Positions 11,712 through 12,200 of a stretch of 12,200 bases of DNA are shown here, one piece after another; the stretch's first letter is position 1, and the number at the start of each line of letters is the position of its first letter. The notes under the pieces were generated by a model that worked only from the letters and a program-made list of their open reading frames with translations, was not told the origin of the DNA and ran no database searches. The stretch comes from Chloroflexota bacterium (GTDB lineage: Bacteria > Chloroflexota > Limnocylindria > QHBO01). The stretch lies in the NCBI GenBank assembly GCA_031177555.1, contig JAPSGM010000033.1, positions 1-12,200 on the forward strand. Reading direction: 5' to 3'. A program made the position numbers and the translations under genes.

Positions 11712-12200
11712 ATGGAGCCGCGCCACGTCGATGCGCTGCTGATCGGCGGCGGCGTCGCCGCCGCCCGCTGCGCCCGCGCGTTGCGGCGGTCCGGCTTCGG
11801 CGGCTCGATCCTGCTGGTGGGTGAGGAGGAGGTCCCGCCCTACAACCGGCCGCCGCTCTCCAAGGAGCTGCTGCGGGACGAGGTGCCGCCGGAGCTGGTG
11901 CTGGCAGAGCCGGAGTCGTGGTACGAGCGGCGAGGGGTGGAGCTGCTGCTCGGGACGCCGGTCGTGTCGCTCGACTCCGCGGAGCGGCTGGCGGCCCTGG
12001 CCGACGGACGCGGCCTGCACTACGGCGCCTGCCTGCTCGCCACCGGCGCCGCGCCGCGACGGCTGGAGGTCCCTGGCGGCGACGAGGTGCTCGTCGTACG
12101 CACGCTCGCCGACGCGGAGGAACTTCGCCGCCGGGCCGTGGCCGGCACCGCTGCCGTGGTGGTCGGCGGCGGCTTCATCGGCGTGGAGGTGAGCGGATCG
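11712..12200 (+). CDS. Ferredoxin/rubredoxin reductase-type FAD oxidoreductase (3' part beyond window)
   Basis: The first 163 codons of an open frame leaving the window. The N-terminal FAD-binding Rossmann motif is I-G-G-G-V-A-A-A-R-C-A (11-21). It is followed by P-P-Y-N-R-P-P-L-S-K-E-L-L (42-54), typical of putidaredoxin/rubredoxin/ferredoxin reductases, including the conserved lysine (K51). A-T-G-A-A-P-R (110-116) closes the first FAD half, and V-V-V-G-G-G-F-I-G-V-E (149-159) opens the NAD(P)H-binding Rossmann fold. Such enzymes move electrons from NAD(P)H to a small iron-sulfur protein feeding oxygenases or P450s; no partner is visible before the edge. The ATG at 11712 is chosen over the ATG at 11704, which is in another frame and stops after about a dozen codons. 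Expected full length is about 390-410 residues. Confidence 0.88.
   Translation, partial: MEPRHVDALLIGGGVAAARCARALRRSGFGGSILLVGEEEVPPYNRPPLSKELLRDEVPPELVLAEPESWYERRGVELLLGTPVVSLDSAERLAALADGRGLHYGACLLATGAAPRRLEVPGGDEVLVVRTLADAEELRRRAVAGTAAVVVGGGFIGVEVSGS

Overview
This 12.2 kb window is very GC-rich, gene-dense bacterial chromosome. The organism looks like a high-GC Chloroflexota (Limnocylindria-like) or an actinobacterium-like lineage. The reasons are strong G/C bias at third codon positions, lipoproteins with Ala/Pro/Ser/Thr-rich linkers, an unusual ATP-type PEP carboxykinase, and several start codons lying 6-10 nt behind TAnnnT boxes with no Shine-Dalgarno, as in leaderless transcription. 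The lineage is an inference from style; no rRNA or phylogenetic marker settles it. There are no insertion sequences, phage genes, CRISPR arrays or other clear signs of transfer.

Layout. (1) 1-1891, minus: a tightly coupled operon of a RimJ/RimL-like acetyltransferase, a DUF202 membrane protein and a GalT-like HIT-superfamily enzyme running off the left edge, joined by two 4-nt stop/start overlaps. (2) 1952-2395, plus: an OsmC-family peroxidase, divergent from the operon. (3) 2396-2670: convergent gap with a 28-nt tandem duplication. (4) 2671-4260, minus: ATP-dependent PEP carboxykinase. (5) 4410-4736, plus: a small low-complexity Pro/Ser/Asp/Gly protein, then a convergent gap with a duplicated 24-nt hairpin. 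(6) 4866-8432, minus, in transcription order: tRNA-Gly(CCC), a membrane class III adenylate cyclase, an ornithine cyclodeaminase/mu-crystallin-family reductase and a kelch-repeat lipoprotein. (7) 8521-10017, plus: an M28 zinc aminopeptidase lipoprotein, whose 3' end overlaps the convergent gene. (8) 10011-11475, minus: the ribosome assembly GTPase RsgA followed by a stand-alone cyclic-nucleotide-binding protein, with a possible 18-codon leader ORF and a good promoter upstream. (9) 11712 to the right edge, plus: a ferredoxin/rubredoxin reductase-type flavoprotein, divergent from rsgA.

How the parts fit. Most genes are ordinary housekeeping or accessory functions: gluconeogenesis, peroxide defence, ribosome maturation and cell-envelope lipoproteins. 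The most suggestive link is an adenylate cyclase and a cNMP-binding protein within 2 kb, a possible local cAMP source and receiver. No clearly new multi-gene system is evident. The points most worth a second look are the modified GalT-like enzyme in its coupled operon, the altered nucleotide-binding motifs of the PEP carboxykinase, the active-site change in the cyclodeaminase homologue, and the divergent rsgA/flavoprotein promoters with overlapping -35 boxes. The left-edge and right-edge genes are incomplete only because the window ends.
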